From CAVVKW01 sp963761705 (GTDB lineage: Bacteria; Verrucomicrobiota; Verrucomicrobiia; Chthoniobacterales; JAATET01), in assembly GCA_963761705.1 (NCBI GenBank), contig CAVXHK010000004.1:248001-312000 (forward strand): a stretch of DNA of 64,000 nucleotides. Reading direction: 5' to 3'. Each line of letters opens with the position of its first letter. The first letter of the stretch is position 1. The notes under the pieces are model-generated. The model was not told the DNA's origin and searched no databases. It worked only from the letters and a program-made list of their open reading frames with translations. Shown here in pieces: positions 34,427 to 42,243 of the stretch. The translations under genes were made by a program, and so were the position numbers.

Positions 34427-34630
34427 ATGTCACCCGCGACACCCGCCATCCGCATCACCACCGCAAATCCCGATCACCACCTCTGGAACAACCACGGCAC
34501 CTGGTGGCTCCATTACACCGAGCACCTTCCAGACTACACGAAACGCCGAGTCCGCCGTTCCCTTCGCACCCACGAACCGGAAGAAGCCCGCCGTCAGCGC
34601 GACCGCATCTTCGCCGCCCTGGCGGCGTGA
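34427..34630 (+). CDS. Small protein resembling an arm-type integrase N-terminus
   Basis: A 67-residue ORF. WWLHYTEHLPDYTKRRVRRS followed by LRTHEPEEARRQRDRIFAAL resembles the N-terminal DNA-arm or SAM-like region of tyrosine recombinases (an aromatic-rich strand, then Lys/Arg and a helix with EEARRQRD). No catalytic domain follows before the stop at 34628. It lies 88 nt downstream of the SAM-riboswitch-like RNA and 0.3 kb from tRNA-Ala. It may be a genuine small protein under riboswitch control or a recombinase fragment left at a tRNA. No ribosome-binding site is obvious. Confidence 0.45.
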   Translation: MSPATPAIRITTANPDHHLWNNHGTWWLHYTEHLPDYTKRRVRRSLRTHEPEEARRQRDRIFAALAA

Positions 34631-34685
34631 AGACCGCCCTGGGTAGGGTACCGAGTCGCTCCGCGCCCAGGCGCCCTCTAAAGGG

Positions 34686-35342
34686 TCAGCCTGCCAAAAT
34701 CCCCCGATCGTCGCCCGCAACCTCGCACTCAAGCTGCCGCAAAAATCCTCGCATAAACCCAACCCGCCCCGCGGCCTCCCGCCGCCCAGCCCCCGTGTGC
34801 AAACCCTCGGGCAACCGCAGCAGCTTTGCGAAAAAATGATCGACCGTGAACGTCGCGTCATCCGGCTCTCGCTCCTCGCAGAAGGGATCACACTCCGAGT
34901 AGACGGCCCGCTGCAGCGCCCCGCCGACGGCAAAGCACCGTGCGATCCCGATCGCCCCGAGGGCATCAATCCGATCCGCGTCCTGAACGACCTGAGCCTC
35001 AATCGTGCAGGGAGCCACGCCCGCCGAGAAGCTGTGAGCTTCGATGCAATGGAAAATCGCTCCGTGCCACTCCGCAGGATAGCCGATTTCCACCAACGCC
35101 TCGACAGCCCGCACTGCCGAAAAGGACGACGCCCGCGCGCGGTCTGGAGAGTCCTTCGCAACGCCGACGCAATCGTGCAGCCAAGCCGCCGGCACGATGA
35201 TCTCTCGCCGCGCACCTTCGGCCGCGGCCAATACCTCCGCCGTCCGAACCACCCGGCGGACGTGCGCCAGGTCGTGAGCGGCGTCGCTCGCTGCCGCCCC
35301 GGCAAGGTCCTCGAACCGTGGCGTCCAGTGATCGAGATTCAT
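34686..35342 (-). CDS. HD-domain phosphohydrolase
   Basis: A 218-residue HD-superfamily protein of the YedJ/YpgQ type. The metal ligands are visible as HDLAHVRRVVRTAEVLA (His), AAWLHDCVGVAKDSP (His-Asp), AIFHCIEAHSFSAG (His) and VVQDADRIDALGAIGIARCF (Asp). Members hydrolyse nucleotides or other phosphate esters, but the physiological substrate is unknown. The C-terminal LLRLPEGLHTGAGRREAAGR segment is typical of the family. It lies 27 bp beyond the cydB stop on the same strand. Confidence 0.85.
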   Translation of the reverse strand: MNLDHWTPRFEDLAGAAASDAAHDLAHVRRVVRTAEVLAAAEGARREIIVPAAWLHDCVGVAKDSPDRARASSFSAVRAVEALVEIGYPAEWHGAIFHCIEAHSFSAGVAPCTIEAQVVQDADRIDALGAIGIARCFAVGGALQRAVYSECDPFCEEREPDDATFTVDHFFAKLLRLPEGLHTGAGRREAAGRVGFMRGFLRQLECEVAGDDRGILAG

Positions 35343-35369
35343 CCTTCGACTAAACCCGAGTCGACCGAC

Positions 35370-36386
35370 TTAGTAGCTGTGACTCGTGAGCGTTACCTTC
35401 CCGCGGAAGATGTAATAAATGCTCGCCGTGTAAGCCAAAACGATCGGGATCCCGAGGCACGCGATGATGAACATCGTCCACAACGTCCCTTCGCTTGACG
35501 CCGCGTTTGTCACGGTCAGTGAATTTTCCGGCAACGGATTGGAATACACCATGTTCGGATAGTAGCTCAGACCGAAGGTCGTCATCATGAGCGCCATCCC
35601 GGCACAGGAGGACAGGAAGGCGTTGAACTCGCGACCGTGATGGATCTCACGCGGCACGTTCAGCACGACAAGGATGCCGACCGCTGCGACCGGGAAGATG
35701 TAGGCCCGCTCGCGGACGAGGTGAATAATCCGCTCGACTTCGATGAACGTGAACAGATTGAAGATGAAATAAGCCGCGATGAACGACCCGATCAGCTTCG
35801 GAATCCACCCGCGAATGATCGCCTGCAACTCGCCCTCAGTCTTCATCGCCAGATAGATCGCCCCGTGCATCGCGAAGAGGATGACCGTCGTGACGCCCAT
35901 CCAAATCGCGTAGGGATTCAAGAGATCGAGAAATGTCCCGGCGTACTCGTGATCCGCGTCAAGCGCGATTCCCTGCACGATATTTCCCATCGCCACGCCG
36001 ATGAGAAACGCCGACAGCACGCTTCCGCCCGCGAACGCCACGTCCCACATCTGCCGCCACCAGCCCCATTTCTCCTTGCTGCGAAATTCGATCGCCACCG
36101 CGCGGAAGATGAGCGCCACCAGCAGCAACATGAACGGTAGGTAAAATCCGGAAAACACCGTCGCGTATGCCTCGGGAAACGCCGCAAAAAGCGCCCCGCC
36201 GCCCGTCACGAGCCACACCTCGTTGCCGTCCCACACCGGACCGATGGAGTTCAGCATCAGCCGCCGGTGCTCGTCTTTCTTGACGAAAAGGTGCAGCGCC
36301 CCGACTCCGAGATCAAAGCCATCGAGGATCGCGTAGCCCGTGAAGAGCACGCCGACGAGAATGAACCAGATGAGATTGAGATCCAT
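35370..36386 (-). CDS. cydB: Cytochrome bd oxidase subunit II
   Basis: A 338-residue membrane subunit with about eight to nine helices. The N-terminus MDLNLIWFILVGVLFTGYAI followed by LDGFDLGVGALHLFV is the family signature, as is GPVWDGNEVWLVTGGGALFA. With CydA it forms the quinol-oxidising terminal oxidase that reduces oxygen with high affinity without pumping protons. It starts 39 bp downstream of the cydA stop. No cydX or cydCD is seen here. Confidence 0.93.
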   Translation of the reverse strand: MDLNLIWFILVGVLFTGYAILDGFDLGVGALHLFVKKDEHRRLMLNSIGPVWDGNEVWLVTGGGALFAAFPEAYATVFSGFYLPFMLLLVALIFRAVAIEFRSKEKWGWWRQMWDVAFAGGSVLSAFLIGVAMGNIVQGIALDADHEYAGTFLDLLNPYAIWMGVTTVILFAMHGAIYLAMKTEGELQAIIRGWIPKLIGSFIAAYFIFNLFTFIEVERIIHLVRERAYIFPVAAVGILVVLNVPREIHHGREFNAFLSSCAGMALMMTTFGLSYYPNMVYSNPLPENSLTVTNAASSEGTLWTMFIIACLGIPIVLAYTASIYYIFRGKVTLTSHSY

Positions 36387-36425
36387 GATTGATGCGGTCG
36401 GGGGTCGGAAGGTCAGGGGGTCGCG

Positions 36426-37946
36426 TTACGTTCGAGGCAATTTGTCGTCCGCGCGGAGGATCGCTTTCCAGCTATCGGGCAGCTCTTCGCTTTGCTCCGC
36501 TTCTTCGGGACCGTGCTGGATCTTGCGGGTGAGGAGGTAAATGAACATCACGAACAGCAGTAGATAAACGAATGCAAACATGATGAGCGAGGCGAGGACT
36601 TCGTTTGCCGTGACGACCTTCGAGAGAGCTTGCGAGGTCTTGAGGAGTTCGTAAACGATCCACGGCTGACGGCCCAGCTCGGCGGTGAACCAACCGGCTT
36701 GATTCGCAATCTGCGGTCCGATCACCGAGAGCACGAGCGACCACAATAAAAGCCGGGTCGGCAGCCAACTGGTCTGAAAGAGCCAGCCTTGCCACCAGAA
36801 AAAGCACGCGACCGCGACTAATCCGGCGAGTGCCGTGCCGATGCCGATCATGAGGTGATACGCTTGAAACACGGCGTTCACCTTCGGCCAGTAAGACGGG
36901 CGGATCTCGGCCAGCTCTTCGGTGGTCGCGTCGGGGTAGCGCTTGCGCAGGAACTCGTCCGGCGGGAGTTCGTTGAGGCCCAGGATCGGTTGTTTAAAAT
37001 TGTCGTAGGCCAAAAAGCTGAGGAGTCCCGGGATCGCCGGACCGGACGTGGTGCGACTCTCCGTGTCGACCCAGCCGAAGAGCGTCATCGGCGTGTATTC
37101 TTTCGTTTCGAAGACGCCTTCCATCGCGGCGAGCTTCACGGGTTGATTTTTCACAACGCCCTTCGCTCCGACGCTCCCACTCACGATCTGGAGGATCGTC
37201 GAGACGGTCGCGAGAGCGAGGCCAACCTTCAGCGAAGCACGGGCGAAATCGAGGTGCCGCCCGCGCAGGATGAAATAAGCGCTGATGCTGACGACCAGGA
37301 ACGCGCCCGCCATCCAGCAGCCGAGAACGACGTGCGTCAACCGTTCGACCGACGAGGGATTGAAGACCATTTCCCAGAAATCGGTGACGACGGCCCGCAC
37401 CGTGCCCAGGTCGTCCGCGGTGACCACGTGGCCTTCCGGCAGGATCTGCGGCACTCCGTCGACCTTCGTTTCCAGGTGAAATCCCGCCGGCGTCTGCATC
37501 CACGAGTTAGCCACGACGATCCACACCGCGCTGAAGTGCGCCCCGGCGCAGACCATGCACGTGGCGAAGAAATGCAGCCTCGGCCCAACCTTGTCCCAGC
37601 CAAACAGGAGCAAGGCCAGAAAGCCAGATTCCAGGAAAAACGCAAAGATGCCTTCCGCCGCGAGGGCACTACCAAAGATATCGCCCACAAAACGCGAGTA
37701 AGTCGCCCAGTTCGTCCCGAATTCGAACTCCATCACGATTCCTGTCGCCACCCCGATGGCGAACGTGAGCGCGAACACTCGCGTCCAAAAGCGCGCCATG
37801 TTGTGGAAAAGCGGGTTTCCGGTTTTCAGCCAGATTCCCTCCATGATGACCAGTGACACCCCCAAGCCGATGGACAACGGCGGGTAGATGTAGTGGAACA
37901 TGATCGTGAAGGCGAACTGCGCCCGCGCAAGAATCTCGACGTCCAT
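36426..37946 (-). CDS. cydA: Cytochrome bd oxidase subunit I
   Basis: A 506-residue heme-bearing subunit. FTIMFHYIYPPLSIGLGVSL holds the axial His of heme b595, SVERLTHVVLGCWMAGAFLV the His ligand of b558, and the late IGPQIANQAGWFTAELGRQP followed by W the invariant GRQPW signature. The periplasmic Q loop (about 250-330) binds quinol. The gene starts at 37946; the AT-rich stretch upstream (37980-38010, taagtttttctaatacat) is the likely promoter region. It forms an operon with cydB. Confidence 0.94.
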   Translation of the reverse strand: MDVEILARAQFAFTIMFHYIYPPLSIGLGVSLVIMEGIWLKTGNPLFHNMARFWTRVFALTFAIGVATGIVMEFEFGTNWATYSRFVGDIFGSALAAEGIFAFFLESGFLALLLFGWDKVGPRLHFFATCMVCAGAHFSAVWIVVANSWMQTPAGFHLETKVDGVPQILPEGHVVTADDLGTVRAVVTDFWEMVFNPSSVERLTHVVLGCWMAGAFLVVSISAYFILRGRHLDFARASLKVGLALATVSTILQIVSGSVGAKGVVKNQPVKLAAMEGVFETKEYTPMTLFGWVDTESRTTSGPAIPGLLSFLAYDNFKQPILGLNELPPDEFLRKRYPDATTEELAEIRPSYWPKVNAVFQAYHLMIGIGTALAGLVAVACFFWWQGWLFQTSWLPTRLLLWSLVLSVIGPQIANQAGWFTAELGRQPWIVYELLKTSQALSKVVTANEVLASLIMFAFVYLLLFVMFIYLLTRKIQHGPEEAEQSEELPDSWKAILRADDKLPRT

Positions 37947-38056
37947 GCCGCGAGCCTACCGCATCATCGGTTCGGGTGACTATAAGTTTTTCTAATACAT
38001 AGTTCTTTTCGCGGGATTTTGTCAGGTCCGGCCAAGAAAGCGGACGATTTGAAGCA

Positions 38057-38395
38057 ATGAGCGGACTGATCCCCTTTTCGGATCTCCCGAGCGTCGCGCG
38101 GTTCAACCTGCTCGATCAGCCCGGCGAAAACCGCTCCATAGCCCACCTCCTTTACGCCCCCATCACCCTCCGGGCACAGAAGAAATTCTGGAACGAGCGC
38201 AAGCCCTTGGAAATCATCGAGGAACTCATTCCGCTCCACGACACCACGGTCACGATCCGCGTGCCGCAGACCATCGCCGCCGCCACGCTGGAACCCGAAG
38301 GAGCCGCGCTTCCATTCACGCAGACCGGAGACAAAGTCACCTTCACCGTGCCCGAGTTCACCGGCCACCAGATGGTCGCGCTCGCCTGGGGCTGA
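38057..38395 (+). pseudogene. C-terminal fragment of a glycoside hydrolase-like enzyme
   Basis: A 112-residue frame. LPSVARFNLLDQPGENRSIA followed by HLLYAPITL, IIEELIPLHDTTVTIRVP and EFTGHQMVALAWG matches the last 90 or so residues of large glycoside hydrolases that end in a beta-sandwich. The similarity may begin upstream of the ATG (frame open from 38003). A complete enzyme would need several hundred residues that are absent, so this is read as a gene remnant at the edge of the accessory region. Assignment is from pattern memory only. Confidence 0.5.
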
Positions 38396-38404
38396 AGTCG
38401 GCAG

Positions 38405-38707
38405 TTGGCGGGTCGGTGCGCGGTGAAGGGGCTGGGGGAGATTTTCAGCGCTGCGGATTCGTTTCGCGATGGCTTGCGGGAGCGGACCGAGGCGGGGGCG
38501 ATTGACGTGAATCTCTTTGGCCTCGCCGAGGCGTGCGCCGCGAATGACGTGCCGATGGTGGCTCTTCGGGTGGTGAGCGACCGGGCGGGGGCGGAGTTCG
38601 GGCGTTTCTCGCGCGACCACGACGGCGAAGGGGGGCGGTTGGCCGCGGGGGTGGTCCGGGGGTTGGCGAAGAATCCCGAGCGGCCGGGGAGTTACGAAGG
38701 ATTGCGG
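38405..38707 (+). pseudogene. 3' fragment of a nucleosidase-like gene, paralogue of 48122-48898
   Basis: The frame reads GEIFSAADSFRDGLRERTEA, GAIDVNLFGLAEAC, VPMVALRVVSDRAG and GVVRGLAKNPERPGSYEGLR. This is co-linear and highly similar to the last 100 residues of the intact protein at 48122-48898. The first 150 or so residues are missing. The frame then runs on into repeat DNA until 38830. It is a truncated duplicate. Confidence 0.8.
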
Positions 38708-38773
38708 TCGGAGCGGGTGAGGGTTCGATTTCCGAGAAGGGAGCGTTGGCACAACGGATGCCGGGACCAGGGG

Positions 38774-38934
38774 GTAACTCGCATCCGGCGTGACGGCGCG
38801 GTCGAGCACCGGGGCTTGCTAGAAATTTGAGGGGCAATCGAACTCAGCAAACGAGCGTCGCCCGAGACTTTCTGAACCAATGCACGGACCCCTTCCTGGG
38901 GCATTCGCATCTGGCGTGACGGCGCGGTCGGTCG
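38774..38934. repeat. Two copies of a tcgcatcyggcgtgacggcg repeat
   Basis: The unit tcgcatc(c/t)ggcgtgacggcg, continuing cggtcg, occurs at about 38777 and again at about 38903, 126 bp apart. The second copy is followed by the tandem 84-bp repeats. They lie downstream of the nucleosidase fragment. No gene is supported here on the plus strand. Confidence 0.6.
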
Positions 38935-39968
38935 CGGAGACTGGCGTGGATTTCGGGGGCGATCGCCGTTAGCAAGCGGTTGTAAGGAGGGGATTTCTGA
39001 ACCAATGCACGGACTGACCCCTTCGAGGCGTGGATTTCGGGGGCGATCGCCGTTAGCAAGCGGTTGTAAGGAGGGGATTTCTGAACCAATGCACGGACTG
39101 ACCCCTTCGACCCCGGACTGACCCCTTCGACAAGTGCCCGGAGGGAGAGAGGACCCAGTTCTCCGTTTTCCCCGGAAATGCCATAATCTTCTTGAAACCG
39201 GACAAGTGCACTCTGAGGCGTACCTTTGGGCCCGCCCACATAACCGAGGTCTCCTAGCGTCTTCAATCCGTTGCCTTCAGTCCAGAGCTTTAATTGAATC
39301 TCATGTGGCGTAAGCTCTGTCGACGCCTCGATGCCTTTAAGATTCGGTAGATGATTTGCGTCGTGGCCGTCTGCGCCCACGACGATGTTTTCCTGAACGT
39401 CCAAACGAATGGGTTGATCTGTCAAATTCGCAAATACCACTTCTTTGTGCGTCCCCGACTCCCGTATGGCTTTGAACTCCTCCATAAGGCCGAGTATTTG
39501 CTCGCCCTCGAAGTCCTCAGTACGGAGGAACTGGTAGAACTTTATTGGGGGGAGGTTTAAATATTGGTCGTAAATAGCCGCGGTGCTCTCCGCATACTCC
39601 CGGTTTCCCGACTGCTGGTAAAGTCTCTGGGCGAGATCTTGCGGGCTGATCTCCGATCCGGACACCGCAATCATCTTCTTTGAAATCGCCTCCTCGAGGG
39701 GAATTTTCGTTCCGTCGGCAAGGATGGCGACCGATTGGCCTCCACCTTGAAGAATCTGCGTGAATGCCGCTGCAGCATTCGGCGGCGCACTCGCTTGATC
39801 CATGCAATACGCTTGCACGTTAGTTTTGGCTTTTGGAGCCAGCGTATGCGCACCTTTTGGAACCGCCATTCGCTGAAAACCCTTTGCGGGACAACTTCCG
39901 ATGCCAACTGAAAGCACCGCTACAATCGAGCAGACAAGTGGATATCCCTTCATGTTGAAAACCCTCAT
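38844..39968 (-). CDS. Secreted protein with peptidoglycan-binding-like domain and repeat-derived tail
   Basis: A 374-residue frame; the ATG at 39953 (MKGYPLVCSIVAVLSVGIGS) gives the better signal peptide. The mature part has a helical region (EEAISKKMIAVSGSEISPQD), a beta region (VVFANLTDQPIRLDVQENIV), and a C-terminal LKTLGDLGYVGGPKGTPQSA..RFQEDYGISG segment of PG_binding_1 type. The native protein probably ended near GPLSLRALVE. Beyond that, two identical 28-residue units (KGSVRALVQKSPPYNRLLTA + IAPEIHAS) and a degenerate tail come from tandem 84-bp DNA repeats. Function unknown; a cell-wall-associated role is inferred. Confidence 0.65.
   Translation of the reverse strand: MRVFNMKGYPLVCSIVAVLSVGIGSCPAKGFQRMAVPKGAHTLAPKAKTNVQAYCMDQASAPPNAAAAFTQILQGGGQSVAILADGTKIPLEEAISKKMIAVSGSEISPQDLAQRLYQQSGNREYAESTAAIYDQYLNLPPIKFYQFLRTEDFEGEQILGLMEEFKAIRESGTHKEVVFANLTDQPIRLDVQENIVVGADGHDANHLPNLKGIEASTELTPHEIQLKLWTEGNGLKTLGDLGYVGGPKGTPQSALVRFQEDYGISGENGELGPLSLRALVEGVSPGSKGSVRALVQKSPPYNRLLTAIAPEIHASKGSVRALVQKSPPYNRLLTAIAPEIHASLRDRPRRHARCECPRKGSVHWFRKSRATLVC
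38944..39128. repeat. Tandem 84-bp repeats, two full copies plus partial units
   Basis: Unit 1 at 38944-39027 and unit 2 at 39028-39111 are essentially identical (gcgtggatttcgggggcgat ... ctgaaccaatgcacggactg accccttcga). They are followed by a partial ccccggactgaccccttcga at 39111-39130. A related ctgaaccaatgcacggaccc lies at 38877. The period is a multiple of 3, so the protein frame of the minus-strand gene is kept. Each unit ends in the ggactgacccctt motif that recurs up to 44 kb. Confidence 0.9.
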
Positions 39969-40027
39969 TCAGCGGTGCGTATCAGTTCCAGTCGGACACG
40001 GCAAGGATCATCGCCGCGTGAATGGGC

Positions 40028-40087
40028 TCAGTCGATCATTCCTGACAGACTGGGACACGGGGGTTAGTCGAAAGTGAATGGGGTCAG
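40028..40087. repeat. Left flank repeat of the IS110-type element
   Basis: ctcagtcgatcattcctgac followed by agactgggacac and gtcgaaagtgaatggggtcag recurs at 41692-41742 beyond the other end of the element. The 13-mer tgaatggggtcag is at 40075-40087 and again at 41685-41697. Confidence 0.75.
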
Positions 40088-40170
40088 GCGACATGAAAGA
40101 CTGATAGATACGAGGTTTGCGAACGTCGCTGGCGGGAGAGCCTGATAAATCCAATGGTGTAAATTGTAGG

Positions 40171-41388
40171 ATGAAAACCCGTCCTACCCCAATCGCCGTC
40201 GATCCAACCTTCATTGGCATCGATTACCACAAGAGATACAGCGTTTATTGTGCGCTGGATTCCCAAGGCACGATGCTCGGCCAAGGCCGCATCGATCACG
40301 CCATTCCGGCGGACTTCAGGCGGCTTGTCGAATGCTGGCCCGGTTGCAAGGTCGTCTTCGAGGCCACGATGAACTGGCATTGGCTCTACGAGATTCTCGA
40401 AGCCGTCCTTCCGAGTGAAGACATCGTCCTGGCCAACCCGTTCAAGACAAGGATCATCGCCGAGGCCCAGATCAAGACCGACAAGATCGACGCCCGGGCG
40501 TTAGCCGATCTGCTGCGGGCCAATTTGGTCTCCTGCGTTCACGTTCCTTGCCGCCAGACCCGCCAGATCAAAGAGGTCCTGCGACAGCGCTGTTTTTTCG
40601 TGCGTCAGCGCACGATGCTGCGCAATCGGATCCATCGACTACTCGGCGGCCAACACGATCTCAAATTGCCACAATGCAGTGATCTCTTCGGCAAGAAGGG
40701 CTTGAGCTTCTTGGAGAAGCTCGAGCTTCCCGATCCCGCCGGTCTGCTGCTCACCCAACAGCTCGCCCTACTCAATGAACTGGTCGCCCGCATCCGCGAG
40801 AATGAACGAGCGCTGGCTGGCATGCTCGATGACAGCCCAGAGTTGACGCGCGTGCAGAGCATTCCCGGCATGGGACCCATTCTGGCGGCTGTCGTTGTCG
40901 CCGAGATCGACGGGATTGGCCGTTTCCCCTCTGCCCAGAAGCTCTGCGGTTACGCCGGACTTTGTCCCTCGACGAGCAGCAGTGGCGGAAAGACCCATCA
41001 GGGACGACTCCTGACCCAATGCAACAAGTGGCTGCGCTGGGCCTTCGTCGAGGCGGCCTGGGTGTCCGTCGGTTGCTCGCCCTACTTCGGCGACTATTAC
41101 AAAGCCAAACGCGCCCACGGCAAAAAGGCCAACACCGCCATCCTGGCCACCGCCCGCCGGATGGCTCGCATCACGTGGAGCCTCTTGACCCAGGAGCGAA
41201 CCTACACGAACTTTCCAGTGACCCAAAAACTCCGATGCCAGGGCCGCGACGCGGGAGTCCTTCCCCGACGCGGTCCGGCAAAGGAAAGGGTCAATCCACC
41301 AGCTCCAACGAAAGCCCGAGCCTCTTTGCGAAAATCCTCTTCGAACAATTTCCCCAGCCGCTCCAATGCACGACTGGTTGGTCGCTAA
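40171..41388 (+). CDS. IS110 family transposase (DEDD recombinase)
   Basis: A 405-residue transposase. The RuvC-like DEDD domain has FIGIDYHKRYSVYCAL (Asp), KVVFEATMNWHWLYEI (Glu), and IKTDKIDARALADLLRANLV (Asp, Asp). The C-terminal Transposase_20 domain has RVQSIPGMGPILAAVVVAEI, GRFPSAQKLCGYAGLCPSTS and SSGGKTHQGRLLTQCNKWLR with the serine used in strand exchange. The start is the ATG at 40171, conserved in the second copy. No stop or shift interrupts it. In this family a bridge RNA from the non-coding end selects donor and target DNA. Confidence 0.93.
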   Translation: MKTRPTPIAVDPTFIGIDYHKRYSVYCALDSQGTMLGQGRIDHAIPADFRRLVECWPGCKVVFEATMNWHWLYEILEAVLPSEDIVLANPFKTRIIAEAQIKTDKIDARALADLLRANLVSCVHVPCRQTRQIKEVLRQRCFFVRQRTMLRNRIHRLLGGQHDLKLPQCSDLFGKKGLSFLEKLELPDPAGLLLTQQLALLNELVARIRENERALAGMLDDSPELTRVQSIPGMGPILAAVVVAEIDGIGRFPSAQKLCGYAGLCPSTSSSGGKTHQGRLLTQCNKWLRWAFVEAAWVSVGCSPYFGDYYKAKRAHGKKANTAILATARRMARITWSLLTQERTYTNFPVTQKLRCQGRDAGVLPRRGPAKERVNPPAPTKARASLRKSSSNNFPSRSNARLVGR

Positions 41389-41684
41389 GTCCTAGCACTT
41401 AGTCGGCGCACCTTGGGTCAGGATGGAGGGCTGGGGATCTGATCGTCGCAATGGATGGGGGCCTCTGAATGCCATGCCCGCCCCGCAGAGAAGTGTGATT
41501 CCAGCATCGCTTTCCTCCCAAGTCCCCGGTTCCTGCTATTGATAGGAACCACGGCATCCTCGCGTCCCGAGCACCTTCCTCGGATCCGCAGCGACCTTCT
41601 TCTCACCTTCACCTGCCTAAAAACTCTCGTGTTTTAGCCCCTTGACACGCCCTTCACGTCTCTTTCAGAGAAGTCGATCATTCC
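41389..41684 (+). ncRNA. Candidate bridge-RNA region of the IS110-type element
   Basis: About 296 nt of non-coding DNA inside the element after the transposase stop. It contains a stable stem-loop ggttcct-gctattgat-aggaacc (41528-41534/41544-41550) with an internal-loop-sized apex, and an aaaac..gtttt hairpin at 41616-41637. IS110-family elements encode their guide RNA in a non-coding end; here only this end is long enough. No covariation evidence is available, so this is inference from element architecture. Confidence 0.4.
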
Positions 41685-41827
41685 TGAATGGGGTCAGTCG
41701 ATCATTCCTGACAGACTGGGACATTCGGGTTTGTCGAAAGTGGCCAGTCCCGACCGGCGTTGCGCTAAGTGGAATGCGAAACGGATCGGCGCGTTGGTTG
41801 GCCGGTCGGCGGCGGAGGGTTGGCCGC

Positions 41828-41990
41828 TCAGTGAGCGTGGCCTTCGGCGTCCGATTCTTTGATCAAATCGACTTTGCCGGTTTCCAGGTCGTACATGGCT
41901 CCCACGAGCATGATCTTTCCCTCGTCTTCGAGCTGCTTGAGCACCGAGCTCATCTCACGCAGGTTTTGGATGACCTGCTTCAAAAGGGTC
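41828..41990 (-). pseudogene. C-terminal fragment of a beta-carbonic anhydrase
   Basis: The minus frame reads LLKQVIQNLREMSSVLKQLE, DEGKIMLVGAMYDLETGKVD and LIKES. This is the C-terminal end of a beta-class carbonic anhydrase (the last helix and the IVGAMYD..TGKV strand). The zinc-binding Cys-His-Cys part is missing. The break coincides with the end of a MITE-like element at 41987, whose terminus supplies the apparent start MCQCEGLT. Confidence 0.75.
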
Positions 41991-42166
41991 AGTCCTTCAC
42001 ATTGACACATTTTCGACAACCGGCCTGAAGTCGAGGTAAAGAATCAGCGAGAGACTGCGATATTTGCACGACCGATGCTGCACAAACCCATGCCGAATCT
42101 AACGTGAACCTGCCTTCTCGCCACCGCTACCAACTCATCCTGATGTGCCAGTGTGAAGGATTGACC
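41987..42166. mobile_element. MITE-like element with 25-bp inverted ends
   Basis: The ends gggtcagtccttcacattga(cacat) at 41987-42011 and, inverted, atgtgccagtgtgaaggatt(gacct) at 42142-42166 match at 21 of 25 positions. The 130 bp between have no ORF. The outer ends GGGTCA..TGACC belong to the same GGGGTCAG family as the repeats around the IS110 copies. The element cut off the 5' part of a carbonic anhydrase gene, so it is or was mobile. A non-autonomous REP- or MITE-type element is the simplest reading. Confidence 0.6.
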
Positions 42167-42243
42167 TAATTTGTATCCAATCCATCCCAATTCCGCCTTA
42201 TCTTAACGCCATTCAGGGACGGACCCCGCGGACCCGCCTGACC

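Larger units (their letters stand above)
40088..41697 (+). mobile_element. IS110-type insertion sequence, intact copy
   Basis: The left boundary is set by comparison with a truncated second copy (43169-43787): both begin ggggtcag|gcgacatgaaag and share the 80 or so bp before the transposase ATG. The right boundary is set by the second tgaatggggtcag 13-mer (41685-41697). There are no terminal inverted repeats, as expected for IS110. The 5' non-coding part is short (about 83 nt) and the 3' non-coding part long (about 296 nt). It has inserted into, or at, a GGGGTCAG-type dispersed repeat. Confidence 0.7.

Noticed and set aside
38405..38830. ORF of 141 residues as an intact gene
   Set aside because: Only the first 100 residues match the nucleosidase paralogue; the tail is repeat DNA, so it is a fragment.
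38944..39130. CRISPR array
   Set aside because: The repeats are head-to-tail 84-bp units without spacers, and no cas genes are present.
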